NCBI RefSeq assembly: GCF_014633365.1
Contig: NC_068349.1
Coordinates: forward strand, 34,238,753 to 34,302,752
Origin: Diospyros lotus
Taxonomy: Eukaryota; Streptophyta; Magnoliopsida; Ericales; Ebenaceae
Direction: 5' to 3'
Length of the DNA: 64,000 nt
The notes below the pieces were generated by a model. It did no database searches. It worked only from the letters and a program-made list of their open reading frames with translations, and was not told where the DNA came from. Each line of letters starts with the position of its first letter. Positions within the stretch are counted from its first letter, which is position 1. This document shows, one piece after another, positions 31,606 to 44,202 of this stretch. A program made the position numbers and the translations under genes.

Positions 31606-34356
31606 TGTAACAGCTCTAAAGTGGGTCTAGATGTTTTAACACTTAACATTAGTTTAATGGTATTTTAAATGTGAGGTCTAATTTTTTTTTTTTTTGAATT
31701 TAGAAATAATGTAATGGGCCGCAATTAATTAGTTAACGAGATCACGGGTTTGACCAGGGTGGGAAATCAAGCCTAGTGGGCTTGTTATATATATATGGAG
31801 TACATGGGGCTGTGCTTAGGCCCATGGTGATAAATAGCTTGAAAATAATGAAATTGGTGGTGTAATAAAAATAAACTAAAATAAGAATAATAATAACAAT
31901 AATAAATAAAATAAAAATAAGAAAATAAATTAAGTTAGCATTTGTCGATAAAACCCCTAAATATTTTTGTCTATTATATGAGAAGAGGGGCATGTTGGTA
32001 AAATTTCAGAGTTGGCGTGCAATTTGCACAGCCTTTCTGTGTGCAGAAAATTTCTAATTTAAGTGCATATCACCCTTCCTTTCTTCACTGTTTTGATTCC
32101 TTTCCTCACTCCCTAGCATCTTCTTATACTTCACCTTCACCTTCACCTTCCCCTTCCATTTTATGTTCATCTCGCTGCTGCCTTCCATTTTTATGCTGGT
32201 GAAGCTTTTCTTGCTTGCATCTTCATCAGGCAAGTTTCTTACTCAACCTCTATTACACTCTCTACATTTCGTACTCAACTTCTTAGCATTTTGCAACTTG
32301 CTAGCATGCTGTAAGGTAAATATGATATACATACAAAATTGTTGAGTTACAGTGGGGACTCGGATCGCCCTATTTATTTCAAGTGAATGGCTCCTCGGTA
32401 GATAAGGATGCAAATCTTAATTCATTGTATCCATAACAGCTAAATTATATAGAGATGTATATATACACATATTTATATATATGCACCATCTCTGTTGAAT
32501 GCGTTAACCAGAATAGCAAACCCATTTGTATATATATATTGTTGTAGCTGTATCAGCCGTTGAATGCCTTGTCCCAAGCAACCCATCTACATTTACATAT
32601 ATATATATATAAATATATATGCATACACAGTTCGGCCATAGATGCTCTGTTCCCAGTAGACCCATTTACATCTTCATACTTATATACTTTTGTGTGTAGC
32701 AGAGTAGCTGCTCACTGGAAGCTCTCTCTCTTTCTCTCTCTATATATATATCAATAAAACCATCCAAATGGGGTTCTCTCTCCCCTCAGTGTTACACCCG
32801 GAAGCTCCTTTTTGCCCATTTGAACCACCCAAGATGTATATATGCATATTCAACATGCTCTGTTTCTGTTCGGCCACCCCACATTTGCAGATATATATAT
32901 ATATATACATACACACCCAAGTTGCTGGATGCCTGCCCTAAATGAACCCATTTACATTTATATATATATATATGTACATTTACACGTCCAAGCAAATACT
33001 CTGCTCCAAACAACTCATCTACATTTATATATATATATATCTACACACGTCCAAGATAAGCTACTGGATGTCCAAGCAAACTCATATATACTATTAGAGT
33101 GCATTTATATGTACATATTCAAGCCCACTTATATAAATACTCAAGCCCACCCACATAAATATTCAAGGTCCATATATATATTCCAAGCCATTCAATATAT
33201 TAAAAGCCCATTGGAATGACCCTGCGTTGCACCTTATCCTTAGCCACATATTTCTATTATAATCATAATAGAAAATATCTTATATAGTTGGTGATGTTCT
33301 AAATTTTAATAGCTCAAGGTATATGTATAAATAATATACGTGTATATATATATATATGAATACTTGTTATGCACCCGGTAAATTATAAATCTTAGTAATC
33401 GATTTAATGAACTCTTAAATAAATTATTGTAGCGTGTGTACGCTTGATGTAAGCGAAAAGCTACTCAATAATGTGAATGGGAAGAAATTATTTGTATAAG
33501 TATGACAATAATTTGTGAGATGAAATTTCGTGGATTCTATACATATATGGAAAGGAATGCATGATATGTTTCGTACATGTTTAACATGTGTATGTTATGA
33601 TACCTTGTATTATTTATCTTTGCGCACCTATTATTTTGCGCGGAAGGAAAGGGTACCCTAGAGCACTTGGCACGGGATGAGATGGCCATAGCCCGGCAGG
33701 TTGGCTCCATATTTATTTGTGAGTTTCTATTTACATGATGCACTTGGGCGTGTGTGAATTGATGGCTTGCGAGCCTATGAGATTTGATACTAACATTAAA
33801 TTATATGCACATTTTCAAAATAGTACACGGTGGCATGATACATTTAACTTGGAATTGATTAATTCTTAAATTGTGATACTTGTATACAATTGTTGAGTTC
33901 TGGATTACTCTTTTTTTGGTGTCACCTTATTCTCGGTTCATGATCATTGTTTATTGTCCTAGAACTTGCCGAGCCTTGTGGCTCACTTGATCTTCTTTGC
34001 CATTCTAGGTAAAGGGAAAGCTATTATTGGGGGCGAGTCTAGTGGGACTAAGGCCTAAGGATAGTGGTGTACGGGGACGCGTCCTAACTTAAAGATCCTG
34101 TTTAGCATTTTGGTGAGACTTGAGATGAAATGACTCTTATTTTGTTAGTTAACATTAGAGTCTCTTATCTATTTTGTATGGCCATTGAGCCTGAACTCTT
34201 GAGATATTGGAAGTGTAATTGAATCTTAATTTAGTTTCCGCTGCTAGTAATAAATTGAGTTGTATGTTTTATTATGGTTTGTTCTATATCATCTCTGTGA
34301 TGACCTCCTTTCGAATATCCTATGCTAGCGGGAATATTCGAGCGTGGGCCCTTACA
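31606..34356 (+). repeat. Solo LTR of a Gypsy-like element
   Basis: It begins TGTAACAGCTC and ends GTGGGCCCTTACA, flanked by a perfect 5-bp duplication ATGAG at 31601-31605 and 34357-34361. No internal domain follows, so it is a solo LTR left by LTR-LTR recombination. At 2.75 kb it is long. 32560-33200 contains a degenerate repeat of short spacers (CCCATTTACATTTATA) joined by TA runs. 33960-34360 resembles the ends of other plant Gypsy LTRs (CTTGCCGAGCCTTGTGGCTC). Confidence 0.88.
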
Positions 34357-34429
34357 ATGAGCTTTGCAATACAAAAAATTTGTAATTTACTGATAGATTT
34401 AGTGACAAAAAAATTCCGTCGCTAAATAG

Positions 34430-35395
34430 AGATGGAAATTTGGATTTGCGACGGCATGTTTCGTCGTTAAATTTTTTATTTTTTTTAAATTTAGTGACAG
34501 AATATTCTGTCGCTAAATAATTAAAAAATTTTAATTTATTTTTTATTTTTTAGCGATGAGGTGACCCGTCACTAAATTTTGAATTTTTATTTAATTTATT
34601 TTTTATGTTTTAGCGACGGAGTTGCTCCGTCGCTAAATTTTGGATTTGTTATTTTTGATTTTTTAGCGACGAGTGTGATCCCGTCGCTAAATTTTGTATT
34701 TTTTATTTTTTTTATTTTTATTTTTTAGCGATGAGGGTTGTCCCGTCGCTAAATTTTGGATTTTTATTTTTTTATTTTTTATTTTTTAGTGACGGGAGTT
34801 GCCCCATCGCTAAATTTTGGATTTTTTATTTTTTTATTTTTAATTTTTTAGCGATGAGTGTGACCCTGTCGCTAAATTTTGTATTTTTTTTATTTTATTT
34901 TTATTTTTTAGCGACGGGGTTGCCTTGTCGCTAAATTTTGAATTTTTATCTTTTTTATTTTTTAGCCACAGGTGCGACCCCATCGCTAAATTTTTATTTT
35001 TTATTTATTTTCGTTTGATGCTTTAGTGACGAGGGTTGCCCCGTCGCTAAATTTTTGTATTTTTTATTTATTTATTTTAATTTTTAGTGATAGGGGTTGT
35101 CCCGTCGCTAAATTTTGCTCTTTTTTTTTATTTTTTATTTTTAGCGACGGGTGTGACCTCATAGCTAAATTTTATATTTTTTATTTATTATTTTTATGTT
35201 TTAGTGACGGAGGCTACCTTGTCGCTAAATTTTTGCATTTTTTATTTATTTTATTTTTATTTTTTCATGACGAAAGTTGCCATGTCACTAAATTTTATAT
35301 TTTTATTTTTTATTCTTAGCGATGGAATATTTCGTCGCTAAATAATAAAAAAATAAAATAAAATATATAATTAAAAATTAAATTTTATTCGCAAC
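34430..35395 (+). repeat. Tandem hairpin array (about 60-bp period)
   Basis: Roughly fifteen units of GACGGG-N-CCCGTCGCTAAATTTT plus a TTTTTATTTTTTATTTTTTA spacer. The variable 6-9 bases between the arms differ from unit to unit. Open frames here (for example 34731-35319) are by-products. Confidence 0.85.
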
Positions 35396-35709
35396 GGCTA
35401 AATAATTATAAAATTTAAATAAAAATAAAAAAAATTTTAGTATTAAATGCATATTTTATGTATTTTATTTACAAACCAAAATATGTAAATTGATATGATA
35501 GTGTAAAATTTATAAGAGCAAAAATGTATTAAACTGATTTTTAATCAAATAAAATTTAAATATTTAAGAGTTAATTAATTACAACATTTAAGTGGTACAT
35601 TAGTTGACTTAAAAATTTATAGTATTTATTTTTTTAAGTATTAATTTATGAATTTAAAAGATTTAAAATAAAATTAAAACGGCTGCAGCTAAATTTAGAA
35701 TATAATTGG

Positions 35710-35800
35710 TATGTGCAGTTTATACAATGAGATGGCTTGTAGCTTGGACGGTCGCGTGCGCCCACGTCCATACGAGAGACTTGGGATCGAAACCAAGGAG
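35710..35800 (+). other. tRNA-like (Pol III box) segment in CACTA copy 1
   Basis: TAGCTTGGACGG resembles a tRNA A-box, and GGGATCGAAACC, about 40 bases on, resembles a B-box. The homologous segment at 51525-51600 keeps TAGCTCGGACGA and GGGATCGAAACT. This may be a captured SINE head. It is not a functional tRNA. Confidence 0.4.
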
Positions 35801-36149
35801 GGGGAAAATGAGGTTGTGATGTTACAACGTACACATGGCAGTTTAAGGGGGTGCCACTTAGCGTGTAGAGGCGTGCACAGGTGTTCGTCCATAGATTAAT
35901 TATATTTTTTTTAAAATAAAGATTAGCGACAGAACTGTTTCTGTCGCTGATTAGCGACGGAATTTTTCATCGCTAAAATAATTTTTTATTTTTTTAAATT
36001 AGGGACGAAAATTTCTGTCACTAATTTGATTCGTCATAAAGTCCGTCGCTAAAATTTAGCGATGAAAAGATGCCCGTTACTAAATCTATCGCTAAATTTT
36101 TTAGTGACGGATTTTTCCGTCACTAAATGTCATTTTTCTTGCAGTGTTG

Positions 36150-37694
36150 ATCTTACCAAATTGTTTCACCATTGCACATTTGTACCCCATCCCATAGCTT
36201 TCCAAGATACATATCCACATTTAATATAATTACCAACATTTATTCATTGTATGGAGTGATATCATTACATAAATATGACAACATTTGTAAGTTTAGTACG
36301 CATATTGTCCCAAGTATTATCATATATATGATCCAATGTGACTCCCAAGTGATAAATGTGATTACATTTTTTACTTTTTAACCTTTAACAAAATGCACAA
36401 GTATTATCATATATATGATCCAATGTGACTCCCAAGTGATAAATGTGATTACATTTTTGACTTTTTAACTTTTAACAAAATGCACGGGACTATTAGTTTG
36501 CAAATAAACAATGAGCATGGAAATTGATATGCTCTACTCTCCAAGGTTTCCTTTTCCCTTTGAGTAACTAGTTTTACCTTAATAAATTTGAATATGTGAG
36601 GTAAGTGCTTAACATTTAACGAGGGTTAATTTTTTCAATACATGACTTACATAATGAGAAATTGCACTTTTTTTCGTGATACCTTGTGCCCTCCAAATGA
36701 TAATCGTCTTTAAATTTTTACCAAATGACCAACGTACATCTTGGTCGAAGACACTTGGTCGAAGACACCTCTAGAGTTATCTATGGTAAAAACATATCAT
36801 TCTCTTGCATCCCATTAAACCCTATAGCCATAGATTCATGTATTTTTTGCCTTTAGAACAATTATTTATTAAGCAACAATAAATTTAAAATACGACAACA
36901 AACCTTTTATCTCATTCTCTCTTTGAGAAAGTAACTAAGAGTGGCATAGCCACATTAATGCTTGAAGGGCCATGACCCCCTAGCTTTTTTAGTTGATTGT
37001 TATAGATATAATATGATGTATGTTGAAGTGTAATTAGATTTTAATAGAGTGACTCCCAAACAATTTTATATAAATAATCATGTTACTTGAGAAAGAATCT
37101 TTGGAATTAGAGTCTTACTCTTGTAACTAGCAATAAAGAAAATCTTTTCTTTATTTATAAGTCATCTTTGAAAATAAAAAAAAATATTAAACTCTACTTT
37201 ATTTAATTGGTTGTTATTTAAGTTTAAAATGACCACTTATCCATTATAAAATCTCCCACGTTGCTATTAATTTTTATAATATTTAAAGCAAAAAACTATA
37301 ATTTTAAGACTTTAAAGTTCAAACACATGTCAAATTTCATAATGGCAAAACCCAAAAAGTCTTTGAAATTTTTATAGGGGAAAAAAACAGAGGAAATAAA
37401 GAATTTTATTTCTAATTAATTATAACTTTTGTTATTTTCGACTTAATTAGGTTGGCTTTACTTTTGTTTTATACTTTTCTGGGCTCGTGTTTTATTCAAT
37501 AATGCATTTATGATGATCATCTCATAGTAGTTCTTTACAATTTGGATGTTTCTGACACTTATCTTCTGACTATTGTATATATATATATATATTTTTTATT
37601 TATTTAGTTTTCTTTCATCTGATCCAGAGGATGATTAATTCTATGTTCTCCTGATTTTTGTGGTCCGGGATATACCTTGGCCTTGGTTGTAGTC
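36150..37694. other. AT-rich intergenic DNA with an 87-bp tandem duplication
   Basis: 36312-36398 and 36399-36485 are near-identical tandem copies. The remainder has no coding frame or recognised element. Confidence 0.6.
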
Positions 37695-37699
37695 ATTTC

Positions 37700-40600
37700 T
37701 GTAACGATCTGCTCCCACTTACGGGAGCCACCGGTAAATAATCGACCGGATTACTCACCCGACAACCACAACTGAAGGGTTGGACTATATTTCAATAGGA
37801 AACGCCCTAGGTGGGAACTAAGCTTCATCATTCCCTTCGCTCCACTCAGGAATCGGTCCCAACTCAAATAAGAAAAATCTAGCGAACTAAGACTCGAAAC
37901 CCAAGTGAGATTCACCTCTCTTCAGCTCACCTCATAGCAAGCCAGAGGTGACCCAGGCACAAAGCTAGCATACAAACACTTCGCTGAGTATTGGGGATTT
38001 ATGAGAACACACCTTGCTGATCTTGACTTGGTCCGAAACTTGGCTTTACTCACTATGCCACATTCAACAAGCAATCTCACAATCATCTATCACACTACGA
38101 TGATTACACAATTAAATACATTTAAGCTCAATAACAAAGACATTTACTCACAAGGGTATATATATACCACGCCCCCTGGCTACATACAAGCAATATTAAA
38201 AATACATAACTCGGGCAACACAGCTAGTTGCCACAACAGCCTCCTGGCGCCATCCCTGCTTGTATCCGGACTTGCATCATCTACACATGAGGTAAAACCT
38301 CATGAGTCATAAAGACTCAGTAAGGGTGCAATGCATGTAAATATGAATATAATCATGTTTATGTATGCCAATGCATGCAAATGAGGCTAGGCCCACACAT
38401 CCTCACAACCCACTAAGGTTTGAGGCATCAACCTATCAGCCCCTATCACACTAGTCCTCCATATGGCCATAGGTCCACTAGGTCTTGCATCACACAAGAT
38501 ATAACCACTACATTCCAATGCAACATAAAAACATTATCAAACACATTTACCAACTTGCAAGGCCACATCCACATGGGGCCGTCCCTTACCTGGCTCAAAA
38601 CCTCATCCCTGCCTCGACACGAATTCCAGCTTGAATCTCAAGTTCCCCTAGGATCACGGCCTTCCCGGTCGAACCTAGAGGCAAACACGCAAAAACCAAC
38701 CATACATCAGACATTAACCGATGTCTTCACTTTTGCTTATACTGCAAAATCACTCATCAACACTATCTTCAAACAACACCAACCACGGCATAAACCAGCC
38801 GTCAATAATTTCCAAACAACCCCGACATAGGGTTTAATCCAGCAATTAATTATTCTACCTTAATTCGCTTAATGTAAATAATTTGAGAATGAAATATTAA
38901 TTTACCTCGACTCATCTGGAGAGAAATTCAAAAAACGCCCACACCGGCATTGCCTCACGAGCTGCCATTTGTGCCCAAAATCTCTTTTTTGAGCTTCCGA
39001 CACGCTATTCAAGCCCCAACTAAATTCCCAAAACTTTCCCTCATTTTTCTGGAATTTTCTACCAATTCCCCCCCTATTTTTCTCATTTTCCATATTTTCT
39101 TTTCTATTTTCTTTTTCTTTTTCATTTTTCTTTATTCTTCTCCTTCTACTACTCACCATCTTCCTCATTTTCTTCTCTGGCGCCCGCGACTGCTTCTTCT
39201 TCCATGGCGCACCAGCAACGATCGCCGACGCCGCTGACGGCTAGACCGCCGTCGCCAGCCATGACTGGCTGCACCGCAACCATCGCCGATACCAGCCTCT
39301 ACTGTGAACCGCCTTCTGCGCGCGCCTCCAGCTTGCGCACGACCAGCCATGGTTGCAAACCAGCGGCCATAATCCGCCATTGAAGCTTCCCACGCCGGCG
39401 TTGGAGCTTCTTCAAGCTACTAAAACCGTCGCTCTAGGCTGCTGCTGCGTCGCCGACCTCCGCTGCAGCCCTCGCATGACCGCCGCTGCTTTGCCTCGCT
39501 GCAACTACCGGCTGCCATGGCCAACCTCCAAGCTCCTGGCTGTTTCTTCCTTCGTTGCGAGCACCGCACGCCTTGGCTGTTTTCCCCACGAGCTACCAGC
39601 CACTTGCGGCCACCATCGGCCGCCCAGCTTGCCTCGATCGACCTCCATTTTAGTGGCCATGGCTGTTGTTGCCTCGGCTGCTGGAACCGACCAGCAACCT
39701 CCCTCTACCTCTCTCTCTCGATCTCGCTTCTCTCCCTTTCGGCCAAGGCTCCCTCTCTTTTCAACAATGCTCTCTCTCGAGCTCATCTCTCCCACTCGGT
39801 TCTCTTCCCTCTCTCTGTTCTTAAATTCAAAATTTGAATTTGAAAATGGAGGCAGCATGTAACAGCCCACTTCTTCAGGGCGTGTTATGCCTTAGGAAAT
39901 TTGGTCTTTTTTTTTTTTTTTTTTATCATTACATTATCTCGAAATTCCCTAAGACCTTATCTAGTGCGAGATATCTACACTAGAAAATAAATACAAAGCG
40001 GAAACTGAATCGAACCTGCTCATGGCATTACATAAATAACCGAACATAGTGTTTATTACAAAATTATTACATAAGCTTTTGAAAATAAATGCATGCACAT
40101 AATTCTTGAACTATTCATATTACAACATAGCCTAGCACATTTCCTCGTTTCCTGACGTCTCGCGTCACTATACATCTCCAATCTCGGTATCATCGCTGTA
40201 AGGCCTGACTGGAACATTGAATGTTCCAAGGGCGAACCCAAGTTAGATGATGAACCATCTAAGTAAGGGCACATAATGCTATAACATGAGTGTATGCAAT
40301 GTCTTTCATCATAGGTGTCAACTGCACTCCTTAAACTATCTACCATTCTTACGGCTCCTCTTTCGGAGTTGGGGTATCTGGGGGTACCCTTGGTAGCGGT
40401 GCCAGTTCGTACTCTCTACGGCCTCATATGCGTGTGATCAACAATATCATCGTGTATTTATGCATTTCATAATTATGTATGCAATCTACGTGATAGATAC
40501 ATATCAAGACATGTCAATATGGTAAAACATTTTTGGGAAACATAAACCACTTGTAAACCATGCATTTTTCATAAAACTAACTTTAATTGAGGAGTATCAC

Positions 40601-43023
40601 TTACCTTCTCAAGCTTATCGGGCTACCTCGAAATCCGTGTCTTACCTCGATTTGCGTGCTAACCTCAAAATTCGCACCAGACACCTCAACTTTGACATCA
40701 AAGCATCCTAATCATCATAGGTATTTAAATAAATATTAAATCCTATTTTTTTCATAATTTTTGGCATTTTCTTTAATTTCTCTCTATTTTTTCCTATTTT
40801 CCCTCAATAATTCCAAATTAAATATTTCTAGAAATATTTTCCCAAATATTTCACTACTAAAATTCATAAAATAATATTTTGAAATTTCTGAAATTTTCTA
40901 GAGAATTTTACTCACATTGACTTAGCATCTTCGATTTCCTCGATTTGCGTGCAATATTCTCGAAAAGCGTGCCCGAGCCGTTTCTCACCAAAATCTCTGA
41001 GGTATCACCGAAACATAATTTCCTATTTTTCAGGATTTTTCTAGAATTTTTTCCATCATTTTTCCTATTTTCTTTTATTTCTTTTCTTTTCTTTTTTTCT
41101 TTTTCTTTTATTCTTTCTCCCTCCTTCTTCCTCCTCCTCTGTTTCTTCCTCCCGCGCCCGCCTGCAACTGCCGCGACAGCCGCCAACCAGCTGGCCTTTG
41201 CCCTCCGTCGGCCGCCGCCAGCCTCCCCACGACCGCCCTCACCGGCCTTCCCGAAGGCTGCCATAGCTGCGCTCGACGCCTACTGCGTTGCAGCCCAGCT
41301 GCTGCAATGCAGCTTCGCAGCTGCCATGGCCGCGGTTCCAGCTTCGCCACCCTCCCTTGCGACTGCTACCACCGCCGGTTTCCTTTGATACCCGCTCGAG
41401 CGTCGCCGCGAACAGCCTTCACCGCGGTAGCCTCCCTGCGCGCTGCAGCGGCCTGCCATGGCCGCGCACGGAGCTCGCAGCTATGGCCGCTTGGAGCTCA
41501 CTGCCGCGGCTGAGCCTCCCTCCTTTTCTCGATCTCTCTCTCTCTTGCATTCCTCAGTCTTCCCCTAAGCTCCCTGCCCCAACTCTCTCCCTCGGTCAAT
41601 TCTCTCTCTGCCACAAGCTTCCTCTGCCTCTTCCCATCTGCGACTTCCATCTCTATTTATAGGCAAGCACACCACCCCAACTCCTCTGCCTTCGCCATTC
41701 CTGTTTGCGTGAAAATTGCGCTTACAGGGCATGGTGACTTTTGCGTGAGAAGTACTCCATAAATCGTGGCCGATTGCAGCAGGGTATGGTGTGAGGATAT
41801 GCAGGACATGGCCATAAATGGCCGCACACATGCGCCACATTTATATATATATATATATTTACACTATATATTACATTAGTTTTTATAAAAATTCACATCA
41901 TTTAATCCTTAATTTCCTCATATTATCACTTGAGAAATTCTTTTATTGCAATTATGCCCTTAAACCTCAAATTATTTACATTATAATATCGAAAATCCAC
42001 AATTAATAACTTAAATTTTACTCGATATAGTCGATTCTGCCTTTGCGCCCTCTCGGGACCTTTGTTTTATCTCGCAACCACTGAAGGGTTGCTTATTATG
42101 CAAAACCGGAGCCCCCTAGGGTTCCGTTGATTTTTCGGGAGTCTCTTACAACGATTCGGTTTTACAACCTAATTAGTAGTTGTATTTTAGCTGTACCGAA
42201 AACTGTTCCCGATTCGATTTCTTTTGATACCATAAATCCTATTTTGGAACGCTCGTCGAAACTATATTATTTTCTTTAGACAATTTCACTCCAAGGCATT
42301 CCCTGCAATTGATTCGGTACCTGAAATTGCTATAAAATCAATTTTTCGGTATCCTAAACTGATCGAAATTACGTGGCAACTTTATACAAACATGGGGTAT
42401 TACACAGCAAGCAACTCACGACTAAATATATATATATATACATATATAAGTTAATTACACTTTTAATCCCCCAATTCCTTAATAATTTCATTTAACCTCT
42501 TAATTCCCCTTAGAACTTTTTGATAATATCACTTAGGCCATCCAAGCCTAATTTAATTATCCTTAAACAACACCAAATCTTGATTTTCTCAAATTAATTT
42601 TCGATATTTACTCGATAAAAGTCGATTTTGTTCCTGCTCCTGCACGGGACCCTTATTCCACCCAAAAATACTTAAGGGTTGCTTCACTTAGAAAACCGAA
42701 CTACCCCTAGGGTCCCTTCAGCTTCTAGGAAGTCCCCTCCGACTATTCGATATTAGCACCCACTCGGGCTTATACAAAATTTATTCCGAAAATTATTCCC
42801 GTTCGGACTGCTTCCAGCGTCATTATCCTCATCTCGAGACGCTCACCAATCCCTTACTCTCTTCTTTGGACATCCAAGTCCCGAGGCACTCCCAGTTGCC
42901 AATTCGGGAATTTTATTAATTAATTTATCAGGATTGACCCTTGGGCTTTCCAGACCACCCGAGACCTGACAAAATAATCCAAAAATTATTTATTTTCAAT
43001 ACCATGTAATACCGGGTATTACA
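37700..43023 (-). repeat. Solo LTR of a Gypsy element, containing a second solo LTR
   Basis: On the minus strand it begins TGTAATACCCGGTATTACATGG at 43023 and ends with ...CGTTACA at 37700. The flanks are a perfect 5-bp duplication, ATTTC (37695-37699 and 43024-43028). Without the nested LTR and its duplication it is about 2.77 kb. Its GC-rich stretch (39180-39830) gives open frames on both strands that are not genes. Confidence 0.9.
39858..42404 (-). repeat. Nested solo LTR of a related Gypsy element
   Basis: On the minus strand it begins TGTAATACCCCATG and ends GGGCTGTTACA, flanked by a perfect 5-bp duplication, CAGCA (39853-39857 and 42405-42409). It is 2547 bp. Its GC-rich block at 41150-41680 and the T-rich block before it are related to those of the enclosing LTR (39040-39240), so the two belong to related families. 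It inserted into the older LTR. Confidence 0.92.
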
Positions 43024-43028
43024 ATTTC

Positions 43029-43808
43029 AGCATTGATTTTGTTTATAATATTTTTATTTAAAAAAATTATCTTGATTCTACCTCTAGTCACTTAGACAAA
43101 TAAAATACTCGTACCTTATATCTTAATTATATTTGAAGAAAAAAAAAAGAAAATCTTTATGTTAAGGTCAACTCCTAACTTATTGTTTGTGCCTTGATGC
43201 TCTTGAAAATATTTTCAAGAGTCTTGAATGCTTTTGAAGAATTGATCTTTAGATTTCACCTGTTCATTCCTATCTTCTTCATTCCTAAGTTGGTCCTTGA
43301 GATTTGGCCACTGACGAGTTGCTTGACAAGTTGCAAAATTTTGATAAATTACACTTCTAGCCATGAAGTTCGGTTAATTCTAGTTTAATGCCTTATTTCA
43401 AACCTTTGCTTTTGGTATATTACACTATGACTTCTGTAAATTATACCTAGATCCATTGCAATTTAAGTTTTCATTTAAACCTTGAAATTTTTCAGAAATA
43501 TACATCAAATCATAGGAATCTTTGAAAATTTACACTGAAACCCCATACTTGGGAAATGCATCAAGTGAAACATCTTGGCAAATTATCAAAATACCCCTAG
43601 TTCAACATAAAAAGTATACCCTTAAATCATATGATAGGGTTAATTGTATGCATATTTTTATCTTAATTTTGTGAAATTTTTCTTATAAAAAAATGCGTGT
43701 TTATATAAATTTTATATTATTTTATATTTTTTTTGTAAGAATCCAGCAAATGAAATAAATTTGAAAATTTAAGCATAAAATAAATAAATAAATAAATATT
43801 ATAAATAA
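43029..43808. other. AT-rich intergenic DNA
   Basis: No coding frame or recognised element. Confidence 0.5.
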
Positions 43809-43817
43809 TTAATATTA

Positions 43818-44193
43818 GGGTAAATTATATGAAACCCCCTGCACTTAGGGCCATGTGCAACTTACTCCCCTATGCTTTCGATTATTGTATCAAAAAACTC
43901 CCTTACATTTTCAAAATAATGCAATCAGTCACAATCTATTATTATTTTACATAATTTTGTACAATAATCTACATACAAAATACATAATTCTACATAAATA
44001 ATTTTGATATATCAAAAAAATAAATAATTTTGCATTAATCAACCAATAGATTGATAAAATTATGTAAAATAATAATAGATTATGACTGATTATAATATTT
44101 TGAAAATGTAAGGAGTTTTTTTTTATGCAATCGAAAGTAGGAGGGATAAGTTGCAATTATCCTAAGTGCAAGGGAGTTTCATGTAATTTATCG
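43818..44193. mobile_element. Foldback MITE of Mutator type
   Basis: Nearly the whole 376 bp is one inverted repeat, with arms of about 160 bases around a short AT-rich loop. The ends are GGGTAAATTATATGAAAC and, on the minus strand, CGATAAATTACATGAAAC. It is flanked by a perfect 9-bp duplication, TTAATATTA (43809-43817, 44194-44202), which fits a MULE-derived MITE. A transcript would fold into a long hairpin. No coding sequence. Confidence 0.9.
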
Positions 44194-44202
44194 TTAATAT
44201 TA

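Larger units (their letters stand above)
34367..36146. mobile_element. Non-autonomous CACTA-like element with AGCGACGG array (copy 1)
   Basis: The ends are CAATACAAAAAATTTG on the left (mutated CACTACAAAAAA) and, on the minus strand at the right, CACTGCAAGAAAAATG. It is flanked by the 3-bp duplication TTG (34364-34366, 36147-36149), as expected for CACTA/Spm. The left half is an array of about 60-bp units, each a small hairpin AGCGACGG...CCGTCGCTAAAT joined by T/A-rich spacers. The right part (about 35425-35890) is a non-repeated segment shared with the element at 50727. It has no transposase. Confidence 0.88.

Noticed and set aside
34731..35319. Phe/Leu-rich open frames
   Set aside because: Artefacts of the T-rich hairpin array; no membrane-protein family match.
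39165..41662. GC-rich frames rich in Ala, Pro, Ser and Arg
   Set aside because: They lie in LTR leader regions on both strands at once and have no recognisable domain.
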